Assembly (NCBI RefSeq): GCF_013149275.1 | Contig: NZ_JABGNA010000003.1 | Coordinates: 1 to 64,000, forward strand | DNA from: Mucilaginibacter sp. SG564 | Lineage (GTDB): Bacteria > Bacteroidota > Bacteroidia > Sphingobacteriales > Sphingobacteriaceae | Reading direction: 5' to 3' | Length of the DNA stretch: 64,000 nt | In this document: piece after piece, positions 17,108 to 25,864 of the stretch | Numbering within the stretch: position 1 is the first letter of the stretch | Layout of the letters: the number at the start of each line of letters is the position of its first letter | The notes under the pieces: model-generated | The model's input: the letters and a program-made list of their open reading frames with translations, nothing else | Database searches by the model: none | Told to the model about the DNA's origin: nothing | Program-made: the position numbers and the translations under genes

Positions 17108-17137
17108 TATCAAACAACAATTAAAAAATCAACAAAA

Positions 17138-17518
17138 ATGAAATTAGCAAAAAACCCAGAAGAAGTGCACGCTACATTGGCGAACGCTTTTAACACCGGA
17201 GATGTAAACACTGTATTAAGTATGTATGATGTTAGCGGCATTATTGTACCTGAACCAGGCAAACCTGTTTCGGGAAAACAAAACTTTGAAGAAGCCATCA
17301 AAGGCATATTATCCATTAAAGGTACAATGGATATCAAAACCGTTTACTGCATCCAAACCGGCGATACGGCTTTGGGCCGCTCTGAATGGAGCATTACCGA
17401 TAATGGCGAGGTTAAAATAAGCGCCAAAGGAATTGAAGTAATGAAACAACAAGCTGACGGCAGCTGGAAAATTTTATTCGACCATGCCTTCGGCGCCGAA
17501 ACTGATCTTGTAGCCTGA
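17138..17518 (+). CDS. SnoaL/DUF4440-like NTF2-fold protein
   Basis: 126 residues from the ATG at 17138. An in-frame ATG at 17015 would place the promoter and operator inside the gene, so I reject it. The pattern VHATLANAFNTGDVNTVLSMYD, a central GRSEWSIT strand and the ending DGSWKILFDHAFG are typical of small NTF2-fold proteins (SnoaL/DUF4440, ketosteroid-isomerase-like). Members bind or isomerise small molecules, often in detoxification; the ligand is unknown. A perfect terminator follows. It shares its upstream operator with the PEP-mutase-like gene. Confidence 0.82.
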   Translation: MKLAKNPEEVHATLANAFNTGDVNTVLSMYDVSGIIVPEPGKPVSGKQNFEEAIKGILSIKGTMDIKTVYCIQTGDTALGRSEWSITDNGEVKISAKGIEVMKQQADGSWKILFDHAFGAETDLVA

Positions 17519-17534
17519 TATCAGCAGCAATTAC

Positions 17535-17570
17535 AAAAAAGGCCGGCAAATTTGCCGGCCTTTTTTGTTT
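17535..17570 (+). terminator. Intrinsic terminator after the SnoaL-like gene
   Basis: AAAAAAGGCCGGCAAA pairs directly with TTTGCCGGCCTTTTTT, a 16-bp perfect palindrome followed by GTTTT. The stem is strong enough to work in both directions. Confidence 0.9.
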
Positions 17571-17584
17571 TAATGATAGCACTT

Positions 17585-17626
17585 CCGATTTGTACAATTT
17601 CCGGATAGCCAGCTACCCTAAATTTG
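17585..17626 (+). promoter_or_regulatory. Shared operator and -7 box, copy 2
   Basis: The same 20-mer as at 17066 occupies 17585-17604; after 14 bases comes TAAATTTG (17619-17626), again TAnnTTTG. The following GTATCAACAACAAT is also nearly the same as in copy 1. Confidence 0.7.
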
Positions 17627-17650
17627 TATCAACAACAATAAAATAAGATC

Positions 17651-18424
17651 ATGAAAAATAAATTTGAAGCCTTTGTAGCCCTTCATCAGCAAGCAGAACC
17701 GCTATTAATAGGCAACGCCTGGAATGTACAAAGTGCCAGGGTATTTGAGCAAAAAAATTTTAAAGCGATAGCCACATCCAGTTTATCTGTAGCAGAAACT
17801 TTGGGTTATGAGGACGGGCAGGATATGCCTTTTGAGGATTACCTGTTTGTAGCGAAACATATCGCGGCATCGGTATCACTACCTTTCTCTGTCGACCTGG
17901 AAGGCGGTTATGGTGATACTCCGGAGCAGATAGCCGGTAATATCATTCAGTTATACAATTCGGGTGTATCGGGTATCAATATCGAGGACTCGGTGGTGGT
18001 TAAGGGACAAAGAAGTATTGAGAAAGCGGAAATCTTTGCCGAAAAACTCAGGCAGATATGCGCGCTGTTACATGCCGAAAACATAAAGATGTTTATCAAT
18101 GTCCGGTCCGATTCATTTCTGCTCGGTTTGTCCAATGCTTTAGAAGATGCGCTAAACCGGATAAGCCAATATCAAAATACGGGCGTGCATGGTTTATTTT
18201 TCCCCTGCGTAAGCCAGGTATCCGACATGCAAAAGCTTACCCAAAGCTCAAAGCTGCCCATTAATGTGATGTGCGTGCCGGGTCTGCCCAATTTTAAGCA
18301 GTTACAAAGCGCCGGTGTAAAAAGGATAAGCATAGGGCCATTTTTGAACAAAGCGATATATCAAAAAATGGGCACTGGCATTGATCAAATGGTTGAGGAA
18401 GGTAGTTTTGACAGCCTTTTTTAA
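17651..18424 (+). CDS. Isocitrate lyase/PEP mutase family protein
   Basis: 257 residues forming a predicted TIM barrel of the PEP mutase/isocitrate lyase superfamily (PF13714). Recognisable parts: IGNAWNVQSARVFEQ near 20-35, ATSSLSVAETLGYED, the metal-site segment SVDLEGGYGDT near 85, and GINIEDS near 113. The classical lyase KKCGH motif is absent, as in the uncharacterised bacterial subgroup. It probably cleaves or forms a C-C or C-P bond in a small carboxylic acid; the substrate cannot be told. Control appears shared with the SnoaL-like gene through the common operator. Confidence 0.88.
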   Translation: MKNKFEAFVALHQQAEPLLIGNAWNVQSARVFEQKNFKAIATSSLSVAETLGYEDGQDMPFEDYLFVAKHIAASVSLPFSVDLEGGYGDTPEQIAGNIIQLYNSGVSGINIEDSVVVKGQRSIEKAEIFAEKLRQICALLHAENIKMFINVRSDSFLLGLSNALEDALNRISQYQNTGVHGLFFPCVSQVSDMQKLTQSSKLPINVMCVPGLPNFKQLQSAGVKRISIGPFLNKAIYQKMGTGIDQMVEEGSFDSLF

Positions 18425-18448
18425 CCTATGCTTAAAAGCTGGTAAGTC

Positions 18449-18568
18449 CCGCCAAACCCTCCCCAAGGGAGAGTAATAGCCCATCATTGGCGGTTATTCT
18501 CAAACGGGTGTTATACTGATCTCCGTCGAAGCATGGTGGGCAGGCCTTTGTGCTCTACCCTTCGACGG
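18449..18568. repeat. Intergenic hairpin repeats
   Basis: Two stems: CCGCCAA (18449-18455) with TTGGCGG (18487-18493) enclosing CCCTCCCCAAGGGAG, and CCGTCGAAG (18523-18531) with CTTCGACGG (18560-18568). The CCCTCCCC part resembles the elements at 3551-3851. No coding potential. Confidence 0.6.
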
Positions 18569-18604
18569 AGCAGGGTGACAGCCCCCTTTTGGGGTTATTT
18601 TGTT

Positions 18605-18715
18605 AAAAAAGTGGGTTTACATGGTTTACACTTTTCATGGTTAACATTGATTTATACGATTGATTATCAACTAAATATGAAAAAATATAATCAATTTGTG
18701 TAAACCCACTTTTTT
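18605..18715. repeat. Terminal-inverted-repeat element family B, copy 1
   Basis: AAAAAAGTGGGTTTAC (18605-18620) is exactly inverted as GTAAACCCACTTTTTT (18700-18715) around an AT-rich centre of about 80 bases. The left arm continues ATGGTTTACACTTTT, as in the copy at 40176. There is no open frame. It lies between the PEP-mutase-like gene and the end of the sigma factor gene and may terminate both. Confidence 0.75.
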
Positions 18716-18743
18716 ACTCATTTAAGTACCCCTCGCGTACTGT

Positions 18744-19340
18744 TTAATTCATATAGTATATGGATAAGCACAATAGCATAAAATACCCCACATCTGATTG
18801 TGCAAACTGGCCTTTCAGATTTTTGAGCGCGGCAACCAAATGGTTTTTTACCGTGTTCCTGGATATCTGCAGGCGCTCAGCTATCTGCTCATAGGAAAGC
18901 CCCTCTTCCCTGCTTAGCCTAAAAACTAATTGTTGCTGTGGAGGTAAATTATTCAACGCCGATGCTGCAAATTCCTGTAAACTATTTAGTGTGATCTGCT
19001 CTTCGGCTTCATTATGCAATTCGGTTATAGATGCCCACAAACGTTCCAGGCCCTCTTTTGACGCGGCTGTTTTTTTGATAGAGTTAAGCGTTAACCGGCG
19101 GCCAATGGTAAACAGGTAAGGGCCTATAGGATACTCTTCTTTTAACTTTTCGCGGTTTATCCAAAGACTTAAAAACGATTCCTGCACCATCTCTTCACTT
19201 TGCTCTTTACTTTTTAAAAACCGGTAAGTAAAATTATAAAGCCGTTTACCATATATGTTGTACAATTCGCGAAAAGCTGCCTGATCTGAGTTTTTCAGAC
19301 GGCTTACATAGTTCGCGGCAGGGGTCTCCAATAGCTTCAC
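18744..19340 (-). CDS. ECF sigma-70 factor (FecI-like)
   Basis: 198 residues. Sigma region 2 (AAFRELYNIYGKRLYNFTYRF, then EEMVQESFLSLWINREKL) and region 4 (LPPQQQLVFRLSREEGLSYE, then RLQISRNTVKNHL) are both present, with the short linker typical of ECF factors. It directs RNA polymerase to promoters of a transport operon. It is divergent from the FecR-type anti-sigma gene at 19569, which precedes an STN-domain SusC gene. That arrangement is the standard trans-envelope signalling set of this phylum, although sigma and anti-sigma genes are more often in line. Confidence 0.93.
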   Translation of the reverse strand: MKLLETPAANYVSRLKNSDQAAFRELYNIYGKRLYNFTYRFLKSKEQSEEMVQESFLSLWINREKLKEEYPIGPYLFTIGRRLTLNSIKKTAASKEGLERLWASITELHNEAEEQITLNSLQEFAASALNNLPPQQQLVFRLSREEGLSYEQIAERLQISRNTVKNHLVAALKNLKGQFAQSDVGYFMLLCLSIYYMN

Positions 19341-19568
19341 AAAATCGGGTTGATGGGTCTACGATAAATCAAATCTAAAAAATATTAGCAATAAACTATA
19401 TATAATAAAAACGGCTTTTTAAGCTAATGTAAAACGTTTTTTCTTTATGCCATGAATTTAGGGATACCTGCAATAAATAAAAAAATATTTTTTTGAAATC
19501 GCACTAGTCCTTAAGCAATCTCTGGTTGTATTACGCCATATATTACCCCTCTGATATTAGCTAATACT

Positions 19569-20573
19569 ATGAATAATAAAAGCATCAATAACCTGCTTAA
19601 ACAATACCTCAATAACACCATCACTAAAGATGACCTGGAGCAGCTGATGCATTACATTTCTCAGGCATCAACAGATGATGACCTTTCGCGATCAATGAAA
19701 GAACAATGGGAATTGGACGAAAACAGTTACCCGTTTGATGATCTGCAAAATGAACTTCTCTATCAAAAAATAGTGGCCGATCCCCGGTTTAGCGGTGATG
19801 GGTCTACTACTCCTAAGCCTGTTTTTCCATTCAGGCGGTTTATTTCCATAGCCGCCGGTTTATTACTTTTTTTAGGGATAGGCTTTGCTGGCTACCGTTA
19901 TTTAAAGCCCGCCGCTCACCCACAAGAGATAGCTTACGAAGAGAAAATAGTCCCCTTCGGTCAAAAGATACAGATACAACTGGCTGACGGTACCGTTGTT
20001 TGGATCAACTCGGGCAGCAAACTAAGATTCCCAGCAAAATTTACCGGGGAAAAAAGGGAACTGTACCTGGACGGCGAAGCTTATTTTGATGTAGCGCATG
20101 ACCCATCAAGGCCTTTTATTATTCATACGGGCAAAGTGGCCACGCAGGTATTGGGCACCGCCTTTGATATTAAAGCTTACGGATCAAATGAATTTGATGT
20201 AACAGTAGCACGCGGCAAAGTAAGCGTAGGGCTTATAGATCAGCAATTAGGCGTATTAACCGCCCAGGAGGGTTTAAGTTATAACAGCATCAGTAAACTA
20301 TCAAAAAAATACCCGGTAACGCTCTCTAAATTAAGATGGATGTTCGGCGATCTCATTTTTGATAATATGAAGATGAGCGATGCCGTGGAAACCCTGCAGA
20401 GATGGTATGATGTTAAAATAACATTGACCGATCCGCAGATCCGCTCGCGCCGGTTTAGCGCCTCGTTTTTAAAACACGAACATATAAGCCAGGTGTTAGA
20501 CGTGCTGAGCGCAATAGCGCATTTTACCTATAAGCAGCAAGGGAAAAACTTTATTATCCAAAAACAACAATAA
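19569..20573 (+). CDS. FecR-family anti-sigma factor
   Basis: 334 residues: a cytoplasmic sigma-binding N-domain (1-85), one membrane helix (about 90-110, ISIAAGLLLFLGIGFAGY), a periplasmic FecR domain (about 120-215, with TVVWINSGSKLRFPAKF and ELYLDGEAYFDVAHD) and a C-terminal DUF4974 domain (about 260-334, FDNMKMSDAVETLQRWYDV). It holds the ECF sigma factor inactive until the STN domain of the transporter at 20788 signals substrate binding. A hairpin-containing spacer separates it from that transporter gene. Confidence 0.93.
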   Translation: MNNKSINNLLKQYLNNTITKDDLEQLMHYISQASTDDDLSRSMKEQWELDENSYPFDDLQNELLYQKIVADPRFSGDGSTTPKPVFPFRRFISIAAGLLLFLGIGFAGYRYLKPAAHPQEIAYEEKIVPFGQKIQIQLADGTVVWINSGSKLRFPAKFTGEKRELYLDGEAYFDVAHDPSRPFIIHTGKVATQVLGTAFDIKAYGSNEFDVTVARGKVSVGLIDQQLGVLTAQEGLSYNSISKLSKKYPVTLSKLRWMFGDLIFDNMKMSDAVETLQRWYDVKITLTDPQIRSRRFSASFLKHEHISQVLDVLSAIAHFTYKQQGKNFIIQKQQ

Positions 20574-20667
20574 TCCAATAATTAACCATACCCCATTAAC
20601 CTAAATAGCAGAAAAGCATGAAAAAAACCTAACTCCCACCAAGCCGCCGCTTACCAATGGCGCACTT

Positions 20668-20708
20668 TTATAAAAAAACCGCTGTGGCGCCAACCACAAC
20701 GGCTTTTA
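20668..20708 (+). terminator. Attenuator-like hairpin between fecR and susC
   Basis: AAAAAAACCGCTGTGG pairs imperfectly with CCACAACGGCTTTT around a 6-base loop, ending in TTTT. It lies about 95 bases after the fecR stop and 80 before the susC start, so it can separate their transcript levels. Confidence 0.5.
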
Positions 20709-20787
20709 GTTGATAGCAGAGCTGATATCTCTGCTTATCTGATTGAGTTTAAACAAGTTTGTGAACCGCTTAAATCAAAGTAAAATT

Positions 20788-23700
20788 ATGAAATTTTTAC
20801 TGTTAAAATTTTTTTCTCCTCCCCAAAGGGATTCTTTATCAATCTCAATTTTCCTAAATGTCATGAGGTATACCACCGTAACCTTAACTGTTTTGACTAT
20901 TTGCTGCAGCACATTGCTGGCCAGTGAAATAAAAGGGCAAACTATAAGGGATATTAATGTTAACCTGGGTGTTAACAATAACAACCTGGAATACGCGATA
21001 AAGCAAATTGAAAAGCAAACAGATTTTCGGTTTGCCTTTAAGCGTAGTGAAATGAAAGATTATAAGCACATCGTACTATCTAAGGCAACCCGCACGGTAG
21101 AAGAAACGCTTTTGTTATTACTTAGCCGTACCGACTTGATGTACAAGCAATGGAATAACTACATCTTATTGGTACCTAAACCGGCACCGGTCAGCAAACT
21201 ACCAGGAGCCAAGGCTCCGGTAGTGGCCGATGATATTACGGTAAGAGGAAAGGTAACCGATAAGACAACCGGCGAACCACTTATCGGTGTATCTATCCGG
21301 GTAAAAGGCGGTACTCTGGGCGTGGTGACGGATGCCAGTGGTTCTTATAGTATTTTAGTACCTGATAATGGTATACTGGTAGCCTCCTATATTGGTTATC
21401 AAACTGCAGAAGTTCCTGTTAATAAAGGCCGTCTGCTCAACATATCGCTACAACCCGCAGCCAATAACCTCAATGAGATCGTAGTAGTAGGTTATGGCTC
21501 GCAAAAGAAAGGCGAGATCACATCAGCCACAGCCCATACCGATACAGCCGATTTCAGGCAGAGCGGTTCGCGCAACGCGCTTGATCTGATACAAGGTAAA
21601 GTTGCAGGCTTACAAATTACCCGTACAGGCGGCTCAAACCCTAACTCAGGTGTGGCCATACAATTGCGGGGTGTGGTAACCGTAACCGGCGATTCGGGTC
21701 CGCTGATTGTAATTGATGGTATACCAGGCGGTAACCTTGATCTTTTACAACAGGACGATATTGAATCAATAGACGTATTGAAAGACGGATCTGGTGCCGC
21801 CATTTATGGTACAAGCGCCAATGCAGGTGTAATTTTGGTAACTACCAAAAAAGGAAAAGCAGGTCCGCCACAATATGCTTATTCCAACTACTTCAGAAGG
21901 GAGTACCTGTCTAAGCGCCCAGATTTTTTAACCGCGGCCGAATTTAGGGATAAGATCAATTCGAAACAGCTTGATGCTACCGATTATGGTCATACCTCCG
22001 ATTTTTTTAACGACCTGGTACATAAAAATAACCTGTCGCAAAATCACAACTTTTCGTTGATGGGCGGAACCGACAAGACCAGCTATCGTGCCAGTCTCAA
22101 TTATCGTAACCTGGAGGGCTTTGCCAAACAAAATGATCGCAGGGAATACACCCTTCGTTTAAATGTTAACCAAAAAGGCCTTAAAGACCGTTTAACTACA
22201 CAAATAAACCTGGTTACCAACTTTAACAATGCCAATTTATTGGGCGGCGGCGGTTGGGAAGATCAGTTGAGCAAAAACCCTACACTATCTAACTATAATC
22301 CCGACGGCAGCTTTTATTTTGAAAACACCAGTACCAACCAGCTTGCCCGTTTAATGCAGGAAACCAATAAGCGTAAACAGCAAACTACCGCTGCCGACGC
22401 CAAAATGGATCTGCAGATTATTGATGGCTTAAAAGCTTCAATTTTTGGTTCGGTACAACGCGACAGTTATATTGATGGCGCCTACCGCGATCTGAAAAGT
22501 GAGTTTTCCATTGAGAATGATGTTTATAAAAATGGAGGTTATGCATCAAGGGCAACTGCTTTAAACCAGAACTTTGCAGTTGAGCCTACCATTCAGTATA
22601 ACCGTACGTTTGCCCATGACCAAACCCTTACCGCCATATTTGGTTATAGTTACCGCTATAATGTTAGCGAAGGTTTTAACGCCAATAACTATGGTTTTGT
22701 AAACGACATTTTTGAAGAAAACAACCTCGGCGCCGGTAACCAGCTATCTGCCGGTAAAGCAGGCATGGGCAGCTATAAGAACGATAATAAACTGATTGCC
22801 TTTTTTGGCAGGGTAAACTATTCGTTTCAAGATAAATACCTGGCTCAATTTATATTACGTAAAGAAGGCTCATCCAGATTTGGCGCCAACCACAAATGGG
22901 GTTATTTCCCGGCTGCTTCTGCCGGTTGGGCGGTTACGCGGGAGGATTTCATGAAGAATGTAAACTTCGTTAATTACCTTAAACTAAGGGTTGGTTATGG
23001 TATTACCGGTAACTCGGGCTTTAGTAATTATGCCTCACTGGTTACGCTTGGTACAGGTGGTATCTATCGCTTCCCCGATGGTGAATATCGCCAAACCTAT
23101 GGCCCAGACCGTAACCCTAACCCCGATTTGCGTTATGAGAAAAAGAAAGAGCTGAACATCGGTGCCGACTTTACTATTTTTAACAACCGTATTACCGGCG
23201 CTATAGATGTGTACAACCGTAAAACACAGGATCTGCTGGATACCTATGTAACACCACAGCCTCCGTTCATCCGTTCAAGTATCTATGCCAACGTGGGTAC
23301 CATATCGGCCAAGGGTATTGAGTTATCATTAAGTTTTGCTGCCATCAAAAACAAAAACTTTAAATGGAACATGGACTTAGCCGCCAGCACTACCAAAAAT
23401 ACGCTGGATTCCTATTCTAATTCTATTTACAAACAGGAGTATAAAACCTTTGGCGACATAGGTGGCTTTGGAGCTCTGGGTGATGCTATCCGTACATACG
23501 AAGGAGGTAAGCTTGGCGAATTCTGGGGTAAACGCTTCGCCGGCTTTGATGCTGATGGTAAATGGTTGTTTTACAAACGCGACGGCTCAAAAGTACATAA
23601 CGACCAGATCAATAACTCCTTTGATCGTAACGTTACGGATTATGCGCCTATTGGTAATGCCATACCCAAATATTACGCATCATGGACCAATACTTTTAAT

Positions 23701-24111
23701 TACAAAGGCTTTGACCTGAGGGTGTTTTTAAGGGGCAAGTTTGACTACGACATCCTGAATACTACCGCTATATCCTACGGTAACAAGGTAAGCAAAAGCA
23801 ACCTTTTAAGAACCGCCTTTACCAAATATGCCCAGATCAATGATACCTATATGTACTCTGATTACTACCTGGAAAGCGGATCATTTGTAAAGCTTGACGA
23901 GGTAACGTTTGGTTATACTTTTAAGTTAAAAACCAATTACATACGTAATCTGCGTGTTTATGTATCCGGGCAAAACCTGGCTACCATGACCAAATACACC
24001 GGTAACGACCCAGATTTTATTGCTGATACCGGCTTAGGCCCAGGTATTGACGGCCGTGGCCCGTACCCAAGCACCCGTACTTTTTTACTTGGATTAAATG
24101 TTGGTTTCTAA
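20788..24111 (+). CDS. SusC/RagA-type TonB-dependent transporter with STN domain
   Basis: 1107 residues from the ATG at 20788; an in-frame TTG at 20743 is less likely. Order: a long signal peptide (hydrophobic near 30-45), an STN domain (about 55-115), a carboxypeptidase-like beta domain (about 140-220, KVTDKTTGEPLIGVSI), the plug with the SusC signature NEIVVVGYGSQKK and RNALDLIQGKVAGLQI, then a 22-strand barrel ending in a C-terminal phenylalanine (NVGF). It imports a large nutrient across the outer membrane with the SusD lipoprotein next door. The STN domain matches the FecR/sigma pair upstream. No glycan enzyme lies nearby, so the substrate is unknown. Confidence 0.95.
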   Translation: MKFLLLKFFSPPQRDSLSISIFLNVMRYTTVTLTVLTICCSTLLASEIKGQTIRDINVNLGVNNNNLEYAIKQIEKQTDFRFAFKRSEMKDYKHIVLSKATRTVEETLLLLLSRTDLMYKQWNNYILLVPKPAPVSKLPGAKAPVVADDITVRGKVTDKTTGEPLIGVSIRVKGGTLGVVTDASGSYSILVPDNGILVASYIGYQTAEVPVNKGRLLNISLQPAANNLNEIVVVGYGSQKKGEITSATAHTDTADFRQSGSRNALDLIQGKVAGLQITRTGGSNPNSGVAIQLRGVVTVTGDSGPLIVIDGIPGGNLDLLQQDDIESIDVLKDGSGAAIYGTSANAGVILVTTKKGKAGPPQYAYSNYFRREYLSKRPDFLTAAEFRDKINSKQLDATDYGHTSDFFNDLVHKNNLSQNHNFSLMGGTDKTSYRASLNYRNLEGFAKQNDRREYTLRLNVNQKGLKDRLTTQINLVTNFNNANLLGGGGWEDQLSKNPTLSNYNPDGSFYFENTSTNQLARLMQETNKRKQQTTAADAKMDLQIIDGLKASIFGSVQRDSYIDGAYRDLKSEFSIENDVYKNGGYASRATALNQNFAVEPTIQYNRTFAHDQTLTAIFGYSYRYNVSEGFNANNYGFVNDIFEENNLGAGNQLSAGKAGMGSYKNDNKLIAFFGRVNYSFQDKYLAQFILRKEGSSRFGANHKWGYFPAASAGWAVTREDFMKNVNFVNYLKLRVGYGITGNSGFSNYASLVTLGTGGIYRFPDGEYRQTYGPDRNPNPDLRYEKKKELNIGADFTIFNNRITGAIDVYNRKTQDLLDTYVTPQPPFIRSSIYANVGTISAKGIELSLSFAAIKNKNFKWNMDLAASTTKNTLDSYSNSIYKQEYKTFGDIGGFGALGDAIRTYEGGKLGEFWGKRFAGFDADGKWLFYKRDGSKVHNDQINNSFDRNVTDYAPIGNAIPKYYASWTNTFNYKGFDLRVFLRGKFDYDILNTTAISYGNKVSKSNLLRTAFTKYAQINDTYMYSDYYLESGSFVKLDEVTFGYTFKLKTNYIRNLRVYVSGQNLATMTKYTGNDPDFIADTGLGPGIDGRGPYPSTRTFLLGLNVGF

Positions 24112-24121
24112 TCTGTATAAC

Positions 24122-25792
24122 ATGAAAAAATTAAATTATCTGATAAAATACAGTTTGCTGATAACTGTATTGATATGCGGGAATGCTTGTACGAAGCTTG
24201 ATGAAAAAGCTTATGACACCCTGCTCACAAACAACTTTTATAATAATAAGAACGAAGTTCTTTCGGCTGTTTTGCGGCCATACACCCATGCCAATGCCTG
24301 GGTTACCCCATCGGGCCAGGATGGCTGGTGGCGCCCCAGCGAACTCTCGGCCGATCAGCTTGCCTGGCCAACTAAAGGCCGCCACGGCGAAGATGGCGGT
24401 AAGTGGAAAAGGCTGCACTACCATACCTGGACCAATGACGAAGGCGGAATAAACAATGCCTGGTCATTAATGTACTGGGGCATGGGCCTGTGTAATGACC
24501 CAATCGAGAACATTACTAAACTGGACCTGAACCGATTGGGCATCACTCAAGCAGAAAAAGATGCTTATATAGCCGAACTAAAACTGCTCCGTGCTTTTCA
24601 CTACTTAAAACTGATGGACCTGTTTGGCAACATACCTATTGTAACCCAGGTAGGTATACCTGCAAAACCCCCAACCGCAGCGCGCAAAGATGTTTTTGCC
24701 TTTGTTGAAAAAGAGATCAAAGACAATATTGATAAAGCACCCAAACTTTCGCGCGATATGCTTGGCCGGATGACACAGGCCGGTGGATATGCCATGCTGG
24801 TAGAATTATACCTCAATGCCGAAAAATGGTCGGGCACACCCAGATGGGACGATTGTATAGCTGCCGCTAATAAATTGATCAATGGCGAAGCCGGCGGTCA
24901 GAATGGCGCCATGGCCCTTGATCCAAATATCAATGATCAATTTAAACCTACAAATGATCAGTCGAAAGAGGTTATTTTTTCTATCACGTATGAATTCCAG
25001 AAGGCTAATTTCCAACCCTCGTGGACAGGTGAGTTTTATCACTTCCAGCAGCAATTCATCTACGGTGGCAGCCGTAACGGTAACGACGGTGTTGTTTTAA
25101 TACCTGGTGTATATACCACATTTGATGATAAGGACCTCCGGAAAAAAGGATGGTTGCTACAAGGCCCAATGCTCCGTTTTGACAACAATCAACCGGTAAT
25201 AGCAACGGGTGGTAATGAGTATGATGGTCAGCCCCTTGTATTTGTAGATAATATACGTAAAAACAAAGTTGCCGCGCAAAACGGCACCGATCCTAACGCT
25301 TTACCATCTACCATGAGCGAAGGTGAAGAAAACAGTGGTGTACGGTTCAATAAATATAAACTGGGTAACCAGGTAGCCGGTTTTGGTGGTATAGCGCCAG
25401 ATCCTAACTATAACAACACCGACTGGAACATTTACCGCTTAACCTGGATATACTTTGCCAAAGCCGAAGCTATTATGCGTAAAAATGGCGGTGCAGCCAC
25501 AGCCGAAGCCGTGCAATTGATCAATGATTGTAAAAAACGGGCTTATAACCCTGCCGACTGGGCAGCCGTTGCTTACACACCCACTACTTTAACGCTTAAC
25601 GAGCTACTGGCAGAAAGAGGCAGGGAGTTTATTTTTGAAGGTTTCCGCAGGGATGACCTGATCCGCTTTGGTAAGTTTAGCACTGCAAGCTGGTGGGATC
25701 ATCAGCCCAGCAATTCCAACAAAGAGTTGTTCCCTATACCACAACAACAAAGAGCGCTTAATTCGGCGCTGACACAAAACCCGGGTTATTAA
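24122..25792 (+). CDS. SusD/RagB-family outer-membrane lipoprotein
   Basis: 556 residues from the ATG at 24122, 10 bases after the susC stop. A lipobox (ICGNAC) near residue 18-23 marks a surface lipoprotein. The TPR-rich SusD fold is indicated by ELKLLRAFHYLKLMDLFGNIPIV near 145-170 and the C-terminal LLAERGREFIFEGFRRDDLIRFG. It caps the SusC barrel and captures substrate. A strong terminator follows. Confidence 0.94.
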   Translation: MKKLNYLIKYSLLITVLICGNACTKLDEKAYDTLLTNNFYNNKNEVLSAVLRPYTHANAWVTPSGQDGWWRPSELSADQLAWPTKGRHGEDGGKWKRLHYHTWTNDEGGINNAWSLMYWGMGLCNDPIENITKLDLNRLGITQAEKDAYIAELKLLRAFHYLKLMDLFGNIPIVTQVGIPAKPPTAARKDVFAFVEKEIKDNIDKAPKLSRDMLGRMTQAGGYAMLVELYLNAEKWSGTPRWDDCIAAANKLINGEAGGQNGAMALDPNINDQFKPTNDQSKEVIFSITYEFQKANFQPSWTGEFYHFQQQFIYGGSRNGNDGVVLIPGVYTTFDDKDLRKKGWLLQGPMLRFDNNQPVIATGGNEYDGQPLVFVDNIRKNKVAAQNGTDPNALPSTMSEGEENSGVRFNKYKLGNQVAGFGGIAPDPNYNNTDWNIYRLTWIYFAKAEAIMRKNGGAATAEAVQLINDCKKRAYNPADWAAVAYTPTTLTLNELLAERGREFIFEGFRRDDLIRFGKFSTASWWDHQPSNSNKELFPIPQQQRALNSALTQNPGY

Positions 25793-25804
25793 TAAAACCT
25801 CCAT

Positions 25805-25841
25805 AAAAAAAGCGCGATCGGTAATTGATCGCGCTTTTTTT
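25805..25841. terminator. Bidirectional terminator between convergent genes
   Basis: AAAAAAAGCGCGATC (25805-25819) pairs with GATCGCGCTTTTTTT (25827-25841). It serves both the SusD gene on the plus strand and the TonB receptor gene on the minus strand. Confidence 0.9.
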
Positions 25842-25864
25842 ATGGATATACCTTTCTTACTTAG

